Origin: Nomia melanderi
Taxonomy: Eukaryota > Arthropoda > Insecta > Hymenoptera > Halictidae
Direction: 5' to 3'
NCBI RefSeq assembly: GCF_051020985.1
Contig: NC_135008.1
Coordinates: forward strand, 8,866,001-8,930,000
Length of the DNA stretch: 64,000 nucleotides
The notes beneath the pieces were generated by a model that saw only the letters and a list, made by a program, of their open reading frames with translations, was not told the DNA's origin and did no database searches. A program made the translations under genes and the position numbers. Below are positions 25,501 to 38,142 of the stretch, one piece after another (the first letter of the stretch is position 1; each line of letters opens with the position of its first letter).

Positions 25501-26888
25501 AGGAAGACTAGATGCAAGACAATGTGCTCGGTCATGCTTCGTAGCTGGAAGAGCATAGAGAACGCGTGTATTAGACGAAACCGGTGGTTTTTCAGCGCGA
25601 GTATCGGTTATTACAGACCAAACCGACTTAATGGGCAACAACGAAATTAATTATCCTCCAATGTGTCGACGAGGAAGAGGTTTTGTTGGTATCGCGGGTG
25701 GCTGCAGCGGGAATCGTTTTATATCGGCCGAGCATCGTGCGCCCAATTGAGAAATACTCTGGGATATAATAGCTCTGCCCACGAGCCTCATAAATTACGG
25801 GGGTCGTCAATTAATAATAAGTAATGGCCGACGGAATCGGGGGAACGGCCGTTTATATAACGATATTCCATGAAAAATGAACGGTTCTTCTTCAAAATGA
25901 TCCCGCGCTGGTTCATTAGCGCGATAATTGGCTCGGTAATCGTGTCATGCATCTGATTGAATCGTACGACACGATACTGTTGTGTATCTTAATATTCGCG
26001 GTTTTATGTAATCCTGTCAATCGATTGTGCATGGACAATAAAATTCAAATGTTACAAAAATTCGATGTTACTAGAGTAACGAATGGTAGTTTAGTTAATT
26101 TTTGTAAAGATAGCCGATTATGTAACTTTAGTTTTCTTTCGATTATAAAGATATTTGTCTAGGTAAGCCGTGTAGAAATGAAACCGTTAGCGATTTTATT
26201 TTGCGAAGAATATTTGAGGCTTCAAATCCTCCTCGTCCCGAGATACTGAATATTTCTACTGGACACTTGTCGTGAAAACATAATCACTATCCTTGTCGCA
26301 TCGAATAATCACAGGCCGAAGGGAATACATACGGACGTCTTAATTGGTATTGTGATACGAGCAGAAGGCTTTCTTGTAGACACGTTGCCCCCAGCTGTAA
26401 TGTCGTGTCATTAATTTCGTCGCTATAGTTTGGCCCATAATATGTACCTGTCCTCGTTAAGTATGCGTAAAGAGTGCGTGGGTCGTGTACCGGCTAAAGC
26501 GTCCCGCGCATGACAATCAGCGTGTAAGGCGAGCTTAATGGGTTCGCGCAACCCGTTTAAATCGACTTCCACGTCCACGTGAACTTCGACGTTTCGACGA
26601 ATCCACGAATGGGGAAATTTCTGTCTCTTTCATTCGAGAAAGCAACTGAATATTCTCAACTAATTAATATTAAGATAGATAAGAAAAAAATATATATTTC
26701 AAGATAATAGATATTCTCAATTAATTAATATTATTCGTTGATGGATTTTATAAGCGTTCTTTATAACAGAACTTATTCATTTTCTAATATTCCACATAGA
26801 ATGCTAATTTCCATTAAAATGCACCGGAATTTGTCGACTCTATAAGAAGTATTCATATCGTATGGCAAAATGATTTAAAACACCTTTT

Positions 26889-27080
26889 CTAACACTAGAT
26901 TTACAGACGTTTATTCTAGACCTTTCTATTGTTCATTAAGAAATATATATCCGTTCATATAGATCGCGGAAATTACTTTAAAACCATTGCACGAATCAAA
27001 ATAGATTCAAATTGTAACCAAATAATGTTTAAAAAATTCAATATCCGTCAAATTTATGGGTTTCGAAAATCTAGTGTTAA
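26889..27080 (-). mobile_element. TTAA-type MITE, family C, reverse orientation
   Basis: The left end is CTAACACTAGATTTACAGAC and the right end, reverse-complemented, is TTAACACTAGATTTTCGAAA. Length is 192 bp. Read on the minus strand, the words following the terminus (TTTGACGGATATTGAATTTT, ACATTATTTGG) match the left side of the copy at 24291. Confidence 0.7.
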
Positions 27081-29997
27081 AGTTATGCTTGTTTCCGACG
27101 ACAGATTGAAACGCGTACGATCCCTCGAGGTGTGCTAGCGGCGATCGCTCGGCCTCTCGGCCAACAAGAAATTCCGTTACAGTGGATGCCGTGCGTCCAT
27201 TGCGAGCTGTCGCTTCCGTTTCAGGTTTGATGTGCCCACGTACGAAATGTGTCCCATCGCCGAAATTGGTTGCACGTATTTCCGTTGCATTCAAAGCCGG
27301 CCCGTATTACTTCGCCGCAGCAATTATCCGCACGCATCTTCGGCGAGCCAGCTCGGTTATGGTTTTCTGACACCTTGCACCGATCAGTGTATGTTTGCCA
27401 CCCTCTTTTTCGCCTTCATGTTCACACAATCTGCCTTTCCTTTATGCCCCAATGAATAGAAGTTTAAGACGCTCCGAATGCTACTGCTACGAAGATTCCA
27501 TACTGCAGTTATATTAAATTTATTATTTAATTTCTTGTGAAACGTAACTGCTTACTTCTAAACACTTGCGCTGCTGTTTGACGATGCATTTCTTAAGTGT
27601 AATGTTTATCGTGAAACCCCAACATTCTTAAAATTTGAATTTATACAATTTTAACAATTCTTCCATGTCACTCGAACTTGGCTGGTGCAATGTTTGAAAC
27701 ATATTTAAAAATTAGTCCTCTCTATGATATATCGAACGAATTAGATTGATTCTATAGAAGATGTTAACCTATCAATTTCCATTGCACTAAACAAAATCGT
27801 TTCAACGAGTATAGAATTTTACTGATTGCCCACAGTCGAAGTATCGCGCCATTGTATGCATTCGAAATCGGCACAGGAACATCAACGCAGCGGCTCCATT
27901 TCGCGCACGCTTCCGCGATCGCCATTTTCTCGATCGCGGTTCGTTCCCGTGGCTCGCGTTCTTTTCATTCTGAGAAACCTTCGGGACGTGGGAAGCGAAA
28001 GGCAGGGGCTTCGAGGTATGTTGCACATGTGCCAAGAAATGGGTGGCGCCCGGCCATGTGGCTAGAAGAGGATCGATAGTGTGCTCCGAACACCTTCCCG
28101 AATAATCGGAAAACGTTGTCCGCGTGAGAGGGAAAGATGAAAGGAGAGAAACAGGGAAAAATAGAAACAGAGAAAAATGAGGAAGAGAGAATCAGGAAAG
28201 GAGAAACAAGAAAAGGAAGACAAGAGACAGACAGGAAAAAGAAAAGGAGAAAAAGCGATTGAAGAAAAAAGAAAGAAAAGAGAGAACATAGACAGACAAT
28301 AAAAGAAGAAAGAGGAAGAGAGAATGAGGAAAAGAGGAAAAGAGAAAGGGAGGAGAATAGAAAGACAGTAAAAGAGAAAAGCAGAAAGAGAGATTGAGGA
28401 AAATAGAAAAAGAGGAGAAGAGAGAAGAGGAAAATGCGTGTCACGGAAAATAAATCGGCGACAATTGGGTTCGAATTCGCTGGTGATTGTAAGTTACACG
28501 TCCATTGTCCGGCGACGTCGCCAATTAACATTTTTCCACGGCGACACGCTCGGCGAATCGGATTTTCAGGGTTTAATGATTCCGTTCTACCTGGCCTCGA
28601 ATCGTGTTCAGAATTTTTCCCGTTCGGCCGCTCGCGTTCCACTCCCAGTTTCTTCTCCCCTTTTTTTTTTCATTTTCTTCTTCAGTTCTGTCGTTGCACG
28701 CGTTCGGCCGACTTCCCATTGCTGGGACAGCGGCAGCCTGTTGCTTCTCGCCACTCGCACTTCAGCTCGCTTCCCACACGAAATGTGAGCGCGTGCATGG
28801 GTGCATTCTTACACGCTCGCGGCCAGCGTGATGCAAGATTCCCGCTGAAAAAACGTTTTTTCCTCTCGCGGTCTACCGTTCTTCGCGATTTTTCTATTTA
28901 GAATATCTGCTCGACGATACGGTACAGTTTCTCTTTTTCAGAGAGCCAGGTGAATGTAACCGTACTTGGATGATAACTTCGATGTTCAAAGATTTATAGA
29001 TCGCGGAATTTATCGAATCCTTTTTCATTTTCAACACTGTCCCGTCTCTTCGATCATGCCTATATTTTAACTTAAAAATGAACCTATTTTGAATGAAAAC
29101 TGAGAACTCCTGGTTTTATGTATTACTGGTAACAATACTTGGAACGTGATAATCATTCAAACTGAAGTCTTTGCTTCCGAATTCCTTTTTTTTGAACAAA
29201 GTACCACTTTAGAAATATTCTAATGCACAAGACACAATTTTAAGTTTGAAGTAAGTAATCTTGTGTCAATGTACTACTGCTACCAAGCCTATTATCTTAT
29301 TCTGCTATCTCAAAAGAAACTTCAAAATCTTATTCAGAAAAGAAACACAAGACACGGCAAGGCGGCTTAGGAAAAGCGGCGAGCAGTTTCCTTCTGCAAA
29401 AATGCTCTTCCGCCTCATTTGAAGCGGCACACCGCTAGGCACGCTAATTGGTTCTTTCCTTGGAATGGGATAATAATTCTCATGCCGGCTTTCCATCGGT
29501 GCTTGCCTGCGTTTCCCGTAGACCGGCGTCTCGCGGACCACTTTGCATGGCGGTCTTCAAGGATTTTCCTGATGCCTTTATCCGGAAGCTATTTTTCATT
29601 CTACAGCCGCCTACTTCGTTCCATGTGAAGATAATTCATTACGGAGCACATTTTCCCGACGATAATAATGCAGGTGCTTCGGATTAATTTAAACTTTACT
29701 AAGAATAGAACAAGTTCACGGATTTCTCTGTACGCAATTGGAACACGAGGAAGTATAGTGTGTTTTTCAACAGAACTGTGACTTAAATGTTATCAATATG
29801 GAGTGATTATGATGAAATGAGTATCAGTATAAAAGAAACTAAACAGTTTATAAAATTGTATCATAATTTTGCTACTTATATTGAACACTAGAGAATTCTA
29901 ATTGTCATAAATTTATGATATTTGAAGTATAAATTAAACAGGTCGATCTTCAAATTCTTCGAAATATTAGAACACAGTTCGTTGTGAAATTAAAACA
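27081..29997. other. Gene-free stretch with CpG islands around the polypurine tract
   Basis: CpG-rich stretches flank the polypurine tract on both sides (27840-28120 and 28440-28880). 27110-27470 is moderately GC-rich. Overlapping frames in several phases in each island argue against coding. The rest is AT-rich. Confidence 0.45.
28126..28436 (+). repeat. Polypurine (GA-rich) tract of about 310 bp
   Basis: The plus strand is almost all A and G, built from imperfect AGAGAAA, GGAAAA and GAAAGAGA words with rare interruptions. On the minus strand it gives the longest ORF of the window, a Phe/Leu/Ser run with no real protein character. Such mirror-like purine tracts can form triplex DNA and bind GAGA-type factors; whether this one does is unknown. 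Confidence 0.75.
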
Positions 29998-30195
29998 TTA
30001 ACACGTTAAGCGCCTCGAAAATCTTGAGCGTTTCTCCATAGAGTTTTTGCTTTGTAGCAAAGGAAAGTAGAAACAATTATTAATTATTTAGAGTTACAAT
30101 GTTTGCATTGCACTATTATCTACTTAGTTGCGATTGTTTTCTGATCATGCAGAAGCGTCAGTCACCAGCGACTGGTATGCCGCTTAACGTGTTAA
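29998..30195. mobile_element. TTAA-flanked MITE, family D, with 15-bp perfect terminal repeats
   Basis: The element starts TTAACACGTTAAGCG and ends with its exact reverse complement CGCTTAACGTGTTAA. Length is 198 bp. Just inside the right end is an inner dyad (CAGTCACCAGCGACTG). The termini are perfect, so this is the best-preserved pair of ends in the window. No second copy was seen here, and the interior is non-coding. Confidence 0.8.
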
Positions 30196-31060
30196 TACAC
30201 TGCCATGAAAAAGGAAAATCCAAATGTGTCACCCAAGTGGAAAGGATTATCATGCACGAGTAACAGTTCCGAATCACGATGTTTGTATACGCAATATTTG
30301 GGAAACGTGAGGCAGCTTCTTAGAACTTGTGGTACCCACATAATTAAACGTCATTAGAACCTGTTAACGCTGTAACGACGGCCGACTTAAGTGAGTACTG
30401 ACGACCGCTACGAAAAAACGTGAGAGCCCCGCCGTGATTCCATAGGGAAATAAATTATCCCGGCGTTATCCGGGATGAAAAAAAGGAGAAGAAAAAGGAA
30501 AGGGGCAAGCTTGCCTCGTACTACAAAAGCAAACTGGTAGAATGTTGAAGAAGGGCGCAGTACTTCACACATGTCAACATTGTCGTTCCCCAGAAAGGCG
30601 CGTGACCCGTAACTGATTGGTGTCACGCATGGTTACCCCGTGGCATTTCGTCTGCATTGTGCGCGTCTATAAACGCGCGGCGAATTTCTCGTTCACCGTC
30701 TGTACTACGCCAACTACGTTCGCCAAGGAAACCGCGTAAGTCTGCCGGGCCTTTAAGAACGATGATAACTGTTCGCAAACCTCCTTTCAACGAAGGTTTA
30801 GCATTTTCTTTGAATCGCAGGCGCATTGTCCTTTCACAAGAGCGTAAGTAGAAACGTGATTTCATAATAAAACATTCACGCAAGTGAAGAATTTCCTAGA
30901 AAGACTTAAGGAAATAGAAGTTGAATGGGAGAACAGTTTCTTCTGTTACGAATTTTAATAGGTTGAACACGGAATAACTAATGTTTTCGTACAACAGTCG
31001 CCAGTGTTTACTACATGAATGCGCAAAATCTACAATCTAGCGATCAGAACACAAACGGTA
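30196..31060. other. Gene-free stretch
   Basis: Mixed composition with a CpG patch at about 30400-30850. It lies between the family D and family B elements. No exon or RNA gene was recognised. Confidence 0.5.
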
Positions 31061-31313
31061 TTAACCCCTTGCCTTACAATAACGTGTCAGACTCGTGGTG
31101 AAGGTTTTACACAGAATTTAACAAACATAAATATTACTCAATTTTATGCGAGTACAAATTGAATATTATTCTTCTGTTTTTAATTATTATAGTTTAAAGT
31201 AAACATAGACATATAATATGCCCAGCGATTTTGTCCTTTTTTAATAAATTATTAATAATAAAGTAGGTGTATCCAATCACAATTGAAGAAGAAGTAGCAG
31301 GGCAAGGGGTTAA
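31061..31313 (+). mobile_element. TTAA-flanked MITE, family B, best-preserved copy
   Basis: Termini are TTAACCCCTTGCCTTACAAT and (reverse complement of the right end) TTAACCCCTTGCCCTGCTAC, identical over 13 bases with intact TTAA at both sides. Length is 253 bp. Behind the left terminus is GTGTCAGACTCGTGG, a subterminal word that recurs in the other copies. CCC-starting termini at TTAA sites are characteristic of piggyBac-type elements. The interior is AT-rich and non-coding. Confidence 0.8.
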
Positions 31314-33796
31314 ATTACTAGATATTTATTCATCGCATAGGAACTATGAAAATCATAAAAACCATGAGAACTATCGAATCCGATGTGAAAACTCGATGAC
31401 GGAACAATCACGTTCCAGTCCCATTTGATCCACGTTCCAGTCCCACCAAATAAAAACGATAAACGTCTCCGAGAAACGGCATTAACTAAATGAAAGGCTG
31501 CCTCCAGGTCTGCCGTATAATTTCGGGAGTGATGGCGGTGGAGGGCGGACGAAAGGGCAGGATCGAGGAGAAGGTCAGGATCGTTCCCGGGTCTAGACTT
31601 CCACGAAGTCTCGGGCCGTGGTACGCCATCTTCGCGGCAGTCCCGGTTGGCGGAGCACAAAACAACCTCCACGTTCGCCGACGTTCGTCTAACCATCTCG
31701 CTCGAATAACGGAAAACGGTATCGGGGAGCGAGCGCTGGAATTATCGGTCGTCCTCGCCACTGGAGGAAAAGAACTAAATTGATGAGAAGAAAAAGGAAA
31801 AGAAAGGAGCAAAGACGGAAAATAAAAGGAGAATTTCTTGCACGCTACACGCTCGGGGATAACGATCGATTGTCCCTGGGTTGCAACGGCGGAGAAACGT
31901 GTCCATTGTGCCGAGTTTTCTTGTCGCTCTGCAACCCGCGGGGCGGGGAAAGAGAGATACGCGAGGACCGCGAGTGAAATCGACTTCGCGCGCGCGGCCA
32001 TTGTTGCGGGCACCGTGGACGGAGAGTTGAAGATGAGCCGCGATATAAAATGGATTGTTGTTCCGGAGACATCAACATATTCCAGTGGCTATAATTTTGA
32101 CGATCGATATATCGTGCTGTATGCGAAGGAATGTAAATTACTTTTTCGTATGTTTATAATCAGAAAGTGTAACGCATGGTGTGACATGAAGTAAATTCAA
32201 GAGATTTTTTTTCTTAAACATTTCATAAAGAAGATAGATTGTATTTGATAGGATATTGCGATTATGAAAACTGGTAGCGGACTTGTAGCCAACTTGTTGA
32301 AGCATGGAAATATTTATAAAACAGAATATACAAACTTATCGTTAGGGGAAGATAGTGTATTACGAAAATAATTATTTCAATGAATAAAATCGTTGATTTT
32401 TTGGACAAGTTTTTGAATGTAGGCATGTGTTTAACTTTTATTCTTAGAAATCGTTTGAACTCTTGTAGTTGCACAATGCATCGTCTTGTTTACATCGTTG
32501 GCTACGTTTTTCTTTGTGTCTTGTTGATCAAGTATTTTATTCTTTCCTGATTACGTGAAGACCCACGGAGACGTGTAACGTGGGATTTTATGGGGAACTA
32601 TTAACCCTACGATATTCGTGACTATAATTCAGCTGGGTGTTCGCTGCGGGAGTTTTTAATTAAGAAACGTGCAACCGTGTTGCACGTGTTGCTTGTCGCA
32701 AGCGTGAGTAATTAGTAAGCTATGTAAAAATTAGATATGGTTGCTGGAAAATGTTGGGACATTAAATTAATGAACAGCTTCTGACAACTACATTAAATAT
32801 TTAATATAAAACATAGCTAGTTAAGGGATGCGGTAAGACTTTTGGTCACTTACATCCTTTTCATTTCTTTGAACTTCAAGAAAATTAAAGAAAATTGAAG
32901 CTGAACGATTGGAGGTGTACGGAAGTGTGCTACTAACTTAAAGAGGGCCTAAAAAATCCTATAAACATTAATCATACAGTATAATCTAATTCAAGGAGCA
33001 TTTAATGCAACAGATATTATCCCCTAAGCCCAAAAATAAGCGATAAAGAGTAACTGATAATTAATTCAAAATATGAGGTGCTCGTATTTCCCTGACTTTC
33101 ACTGGATTCTTCTGAAACAACGTTCTACACTTTCGTTAACCGCGAAGCCTGCCATGGAAGTATGCACGCACTTTCTATCCATTCATCGCACTTCGCCCGG
33201 TATTCCGTCCGAATTCTTCCGCCACGCTGGTCGGCGGATCAAAATGAGACTAGGCGTGCTTTCATTTGCAGTCCACCTGTTGCTCCGAGGCCGAAGGTCT
33301 GCGAGCAGCGGCAAGGCTGCCGGTAGTTAAAAGAGAAATACGAGCGACATGGCTGCGCCCTCGGTGTACGCTTGACGAATTCTCACTGCTGCGCTGTCCA
33401 ACTCGAACTTCACTCAGAACCATGCAGACACCATTTTTCTAATATGACACGATTGCTTAACATTTTTATTTCCGTTTAATGTCTTTAATTATGATTTTAA
33501 CAATGAGTTTCTTCAAGAAAAGGAATGAAACTTTTGTGTCAACAATATTTTTCAAAAACAGAGATGAATGAAAACATTGATTATTTGTAAAATAAGACAC
33601 AGAACTTGGTGTTTAATAAATAGTCAATATTTCTTTACACCAAATCTTTTCCCTATATTAAAGTAAAAAAATAAAAGTTCAACATTGTGTTTTCTTTTAT
33701 TAGACCTTTGAAATGAACCTCAACAGAGATTTCCAATTATGTCTAATTCAATAAGAAATATTGTAAAGGTAAGCATATCAGTAATGGATCTGGTAT
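31314..33796. other. CpG island then AT-rich gene-free DNA
   Basis: 31480-32050 is CpG-rich and open in several frames on both strands (minus 31486-32013, plus 31490-31783 and others). None looks like a protein. From 32050 the sequence is AT-rich, with a second small CpG patch at 33120-33420. Confidence 0.45.
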
Positions 33797-33960
33797 CAGT
33801 AGTTGACCACTTCTCAAGAAAGATGTTCAAAAATGTCTAGAAAATTTGGATAATATATAATTCAAACAGTATTTTCACGCATAGAGTTCCCCTACTAAAT
33901 AAAGGAGCAAACGTTTACTATTATTCACACAGAAGATTGTTTTTAACCGGTCAACTACTG
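33797..33960. repeat. Inverted repeat pair of 12 bp spaced 140 bp apart
   Basis: CAGTAGTTGACC at 33797-33808 is matched by its perfect reverse complement at 33949-33960. The pair could be the ends of a small non-TTAA MITE, but there is no clear target duplication and the interior is plain AT-rich DNA. It lies about 50 bp upstream of the microRNA-like hairpin. Confidence 0.35.
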
Positions 33961-34008
33961 GTGCTTTTACCTTATATTCATTAAACACGAAGCTGTCAAA
34001 AGCATTCC

Positions 34009-34083
34009 CACGTGGGGGATGCAATTCTTTGTTTCGACTTACAGTATTGAACTTTTAAGTGCGAACAAAGAATCCCCCACATG
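34009..34083 (+). ncRNA. MicroRNA-precursor-like hairpin (unproven)
   Basis: The arms fold as follows: 34012-34019 pairs with 34073-34080 (GTGGGGGA with TCCCCCAC), a five-base bulge at 34020-34024, 34025-34033 with 34064-34072 (TTCTTTGTT with AACAAAGAA), 34035-34036 with 34062-34063, and 34037-34041 with 34056-34060 (ACTTA with TAAGT). The terminal loop is 14 bases (34042-34055). That makes 24 pairs in a 75-base structure, the size of an animal pre-miRNA. The one-sided five-base bulge is less typical. Neither arm matches a conserved insect microRNA that I know. It could also be a fold-back remnant of a MITE, and its strand is only assumed. Confidence 0.35.
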
Positions 34084-34359
34084 CGACCGACACGGAGATC
34101 GAACCATTAACACGACGAACAAAGGAAACAGCAGAGAAAGTCAGGTGATCGGTTGTGTTAGCAGCAGTTCTTATCCGCCGATAGAATGCCAGGACGCCCA
34201 CCATTACGGTCGAGACACGGGTTATCAGTCAGGATTGATTCCGGTTATCGTGGGTGGCCATCGAACGTATCGATCGGCGTGTCGACTCGTTCACGATCCT
34301 CTGATCGATCGGGAACGGCCGCGCACACGGAAGTGGGGTCGCTTAATGTACTGCCTAAT

Positions 34360-34630
34360 TAATTGGACTTGATAAATTACCCTGTCTTTTTCCGCAGCGC
34401 GGCGTTGGCAACCTGACTCCCCACCTATTGCGCTAATCAAGTTAGCCAATTAGGGGAAGGTGAATTATCGCCGGATCGTTTAAATCAATTTCACCGGGCG
34501 AGGGATGAGCACCTGCTTGCAGATTGGACTGATTTAATTACACTCAACTCGGCTAGATTGATAGATACCGCTTATCACGCCCATGGTAAATTACGAAGAA
34601 GCTCCGAGGTTAATGTGTTTTTGGGGATTC
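34360..34630. promoter_or_regulatory. Possible conserved non-coding block
   Basis: The block has balanced base composition and several homeodomain-type words (CTAATTAATTGG, CCAATTAGGGG, GATTTAATTAC). It has no open frame of note and no inverted termini. The texture differs from the neighbouring AT-rich DNA. The regulatory reading is inference. Confidence 0.2.
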
Positions 34631-37600
34631 GTAACAGATGCGAGGTGCGGAACAGCTTGGGATCGTGAGCCTTGACCTACAGCAACTAGGGGTGAATACG
34701 CGACACGTAACCTGTGGTAAGTCGACCCATCTTTTGGGGGTTTAGGGCTGCATCGAGGTTCCAGTGGGCCCTAGGTATTCCTGAATTTGATAATTACGTA
34801 TTTGTAAGGATTTCAGTATAATAATTACAGTTTCTCTTTCGTTTTGCAAAATGTAAGTTACTATCATACTTGACCGGAAATATATGTTGAATCCCTAATG
34901 GCTACAGCTGCTTTATTATTAATGATTCATCAGAAAAAGGATATTCATTAAATGTGTACGTTTTCCTTAAAAATTAAATATTGACGGAACTATACCGAAA
35001 GTAATAACAAGGAATGATACAAATCTACATTCTTAAAGACAAACTTGAAGACACTAGATTCGATTTCCTTCTTTCTCTTTGAGTACAGAGATGAGACGAC
35101 AAACAGAAATGTCCATGTACACTTTTTATAATTGGAAATAGGAATCACGTTTCGTTTTTCTTTTCAGTCCTTTGAAAATTGTTTATAAATCTTGTTTTCA
35201 TAGTGCCCGAAGTGTCTATTGGATAGGTCGGCCCTGCGCGGTCCGCAGTAGAGGCAGTGGTTCATCACCTGCTCATCACCGAGCGTGGGATGATGCGCCG
35301 TTCCAGGTAAAAGGCGTCCACAGAGAGATCGAATGAAAAGGGAAACCCTCGGCATAACACGGGTACCGTCCATTATTAATGAATCGTGCGAAGGTGGAGA
35401 TCGTGCATCGACGGCCATGACGGTGTACATCGATCCTGGCAGACGCTTGCCTTATGGACCGCAGCGCTTCACGAGACACTCGAATCCTCGGCACAGCCAT
35501 TCCTTTTCTAGGTTGGCCAGGTTCTAACTCGACATCTGCGCGATTTTTCAGTTCGATTAGCTATCATCTGGGTCGAGTGACGCCAGTTGTACTCGACAGT
35601 TTCCGATTCCCAAACATCGCACTGCCTGTTGATCCTACTTGACAGTTGGGGCGATTGCAAAGTGTCAACGATGAGATCTCCAAAGATCCGATCTGATTTG
35701 GATATTCGTTGTAACCGGAGAATTTCTACTTTTCGCGCAATTTGAATAGCTGCGAATCGTAGCTAGCGATTTTACACATTTCAAAGCTTTTTCTTGCGAA
35801 TGCAGGGATTCATATCGAACCGTGTCAAGAATATTCAAGTTGAACTTCTGCAACTGAACTCTTGTTTACGTATAAATAATTCCAAGAAACATGCACATAA
35901 AGCAATCCCTGTATACCCAGAATAAAGACACCAATCAGAACCAAATGGTCAAACTCCAGACTCTGAAGGCTCAAAACAACTTCACCCCATAGTTATACAT
36001 TATAACCCCAAAACAACATGACAATACATCAGTACCAATTCAAATCGAAAGAACAACACAAGTAGCCAATCCACGAACCAAAGCTGCATCTCCAATCTAG
36101 CAAGCAGTGCATCGAAGTTACCAAAAAGCCAAGAGGAAGCCGTTGAGTCTAGGCAGCAATTAATCAGCGCCACGTAAGTCGGAAGCGGGTGGTGTTAATA
36201 ACGAGACGAGGAAACGAGGAAGTGACCGTAAAGGACGTCGAGGGTCGAGCTTGCAGCTTGCGTTTTTCTCAGAGGCCGGGACGCGTCGTAAACTTTCCTT
36301 AAAACATCGGGAAGAAGCTGGCCAGCTGCCGTTGTCCGCGAGAGGCGAGAGAGGAGCCTGTGAAACGGAGGGAGCGAAATCCTTAGAACAGGACGTGGCT
36401 CCTCTCGTACGAGAAGGCCTCGCTTCCGGGTGCGCCTGTGTATTAGATATTCATGCGCGTTTCCTACAGGGGCACCTGGTGCCTTTTTCTTCGTCCGAGA
36501 CGGCATGGGGAGGTGGAAGGGAACCAATTTTTTTTTTAAGAACGCCGTCGCCAGCGCTAACAACCTGCTCGACACCCACCAACGATTCCTGCGCGCTCTA
36601 CCCGTTCCGTTCCGTCCCTGATCCGCGCGTATCTACTACGTGGACGTAAGGAAAGTTGCGATACTGGTTGAAGCAGCGGCGAGGAGGGAGGAGGGCGTGC
36701 GCGCTGATACGTGCCCGGTAATCAACGTCGACTCGTGGGAAAGGACAATGTTGGAAATAGACGAATCTTTGAAGGGAACGGGAAAGAGGATATTGTTCTC
36801 GGGATTCTTTTACATTGAAAAATTTGTTGCTTTTTATTTGGTATTGTTTCTGTGGGTGGAATGAAGTCGATGTTGAACTTTGGAGTGCGGGGTTTAATCT
36901 ATAGATTAAGGATGATTTATAGATTAAATGAGATCCTTTCTGTGTTCGTTTTCAGTACTGATTCTTGGTTTGATTCTTGGAATAAGGCGGACGACTTATT
37001 AAACCTTTTTTAATGTAAATGACTTGAATTGACAGTGTGCTATCTTAGTAGATAAACTTTGATATTCTGTTTATAGATTTTCAGTTTAAGATAAGGATTT
37101 TAAAGGACAATTTCCTGCGATAATTTTACAGAGTTTCGAAGATCAAAGCGATCGCTTCGAACGTGAGCAATTGAAATGCCGATAATTCAAGATTTCTGCT
37201 GCACAATTTAATCCGACCGCTTTGTATTGCGATCGATAAGAATAGAAACGGTGTTGCGTTTCAGTGCTCAGTTTGTCGATACTTCAAACTGCGCAAAGTC
37301 GAGCTGCATACGACAGGTAAATTGATACATCAATAAGAATCGGTCAATGAATCACGATTATGAATGAACGAGAACCTTTCACGTGAACGTAACGTAACGG
37401 TATGTCTGTAAAATGATTCTCGAAGAAGCATTCGATTGTACAGAAGGAAATATGTTCTCCGAAGAAACTCGCAGGATCAAGAAAAACTTTCCATCCACGG
37501 AATCACCTGAAACCTAGGAGAAAGGTATGTTCTCATGATAGACGGTGTGTTGTGTAAATTGTCCTAACCTAACCCGGTCGCTAGACCTACACGAATGTTT

Positions 37601-37911
37601 ACGGAACTAGAGTGCCCTTTCACTTCGTTCCCCGCTTTTCTCTGAAGAGGACACACCGAAGATGCTGCGGACCTTTTTGACTGTGTACGCGCCCTTTGTG
37701 TTCTGCATCGATAGACCACCACTTAGCCGGTAAGAAGCTGCCGTTCGTGGGGACTTTCAGAGGGCTGCTCAGAAATGATTCTGAGAAATGCTAGGAATTC
37801 CAGGGTGGTTGCAGGAAACCTCCAAAAAAGAGGCTCCACTCTTTCAGAAGAATAATACGTCTGACGTCACCATTTTTGTAACTTGAATTGAACATGTTCA
37901 TGACTGATAAG
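34631..37911. other. Gene-free stretch with CpG islands
   Basis: 35210-35640 is CpG-rich; a splice-like pair (CCGCAG before 35249 and CCAG/GTAAAA near 35309) encloses an open but unrecognised frame of about 20 codons. 36180-36760 is a CpG island with GGCACCTGGTGCC at 36471-36483. The rest is AT-rich. Confidence 0.4.
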
Positions 37912-38068
37912 AAGATGATTACTGATAAATTAATCGAGTTGGTTTGGATACTATCAATTCTTAACGCGTGCAACTCATTTTTTTTAGATACTAAGAATGA
38001 GATTTAGCAATGACGAAGCTGCAAAGGTTGCATTGAAAGGGTTCTGTGGAGTCTTGGGAAACTGTAAA
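37912..38068 (+). repeat. Divergent direct repeat, first copy
   Basis: The segment aligns with 38143-38296: ACTGATAAATTAATCGA against ATTGATAAATCGATGGA, CGTGCAACTCA against CATGCAACTCA, and CTTGGGAAACTGTAAAC against CCTGGGAAACAGCGAAAC. Minus-strand translations of the two copies also look alike (HALRIDSIQTNSINLSVI and HALEVNIYTNSIDLSIV), but neither is part of a credible ORF. The copies are about 230 bp apart. Confidence 0.55.
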
Positions 38069-38142
38069 CTGTATTATGGATTTTATTAACACATTTACAA
38101 ACTATGATATACATTTTACTAATATGTTAAATATTTATAATT

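Larger units (their letters stand above)
24505..26888. other. Gene-free stretch apart from the GCCAT pair and GAA tract
   Basis: 24620-24960 is CpG-rich, with basic-residue-rich short frames on both strands. 25640-25940 and 26340-26600 have balanced composition. No supported gene was seen. Confidence 0.45.

Noticed and set aside
27965..28642. Longest ORF of the window (minus strand, 225 codons)
   Set aside because: Its middle is the reverse complement of the polypurine tract, giving Phe/Leu/Ser runs; the flanks have no domain and no splice support.
31486..32013. Minus-strand ORF of 175 codons
   Set aside because: Several frames on both strands are open in this CpG island and the translation has no domain or repeat pattern.
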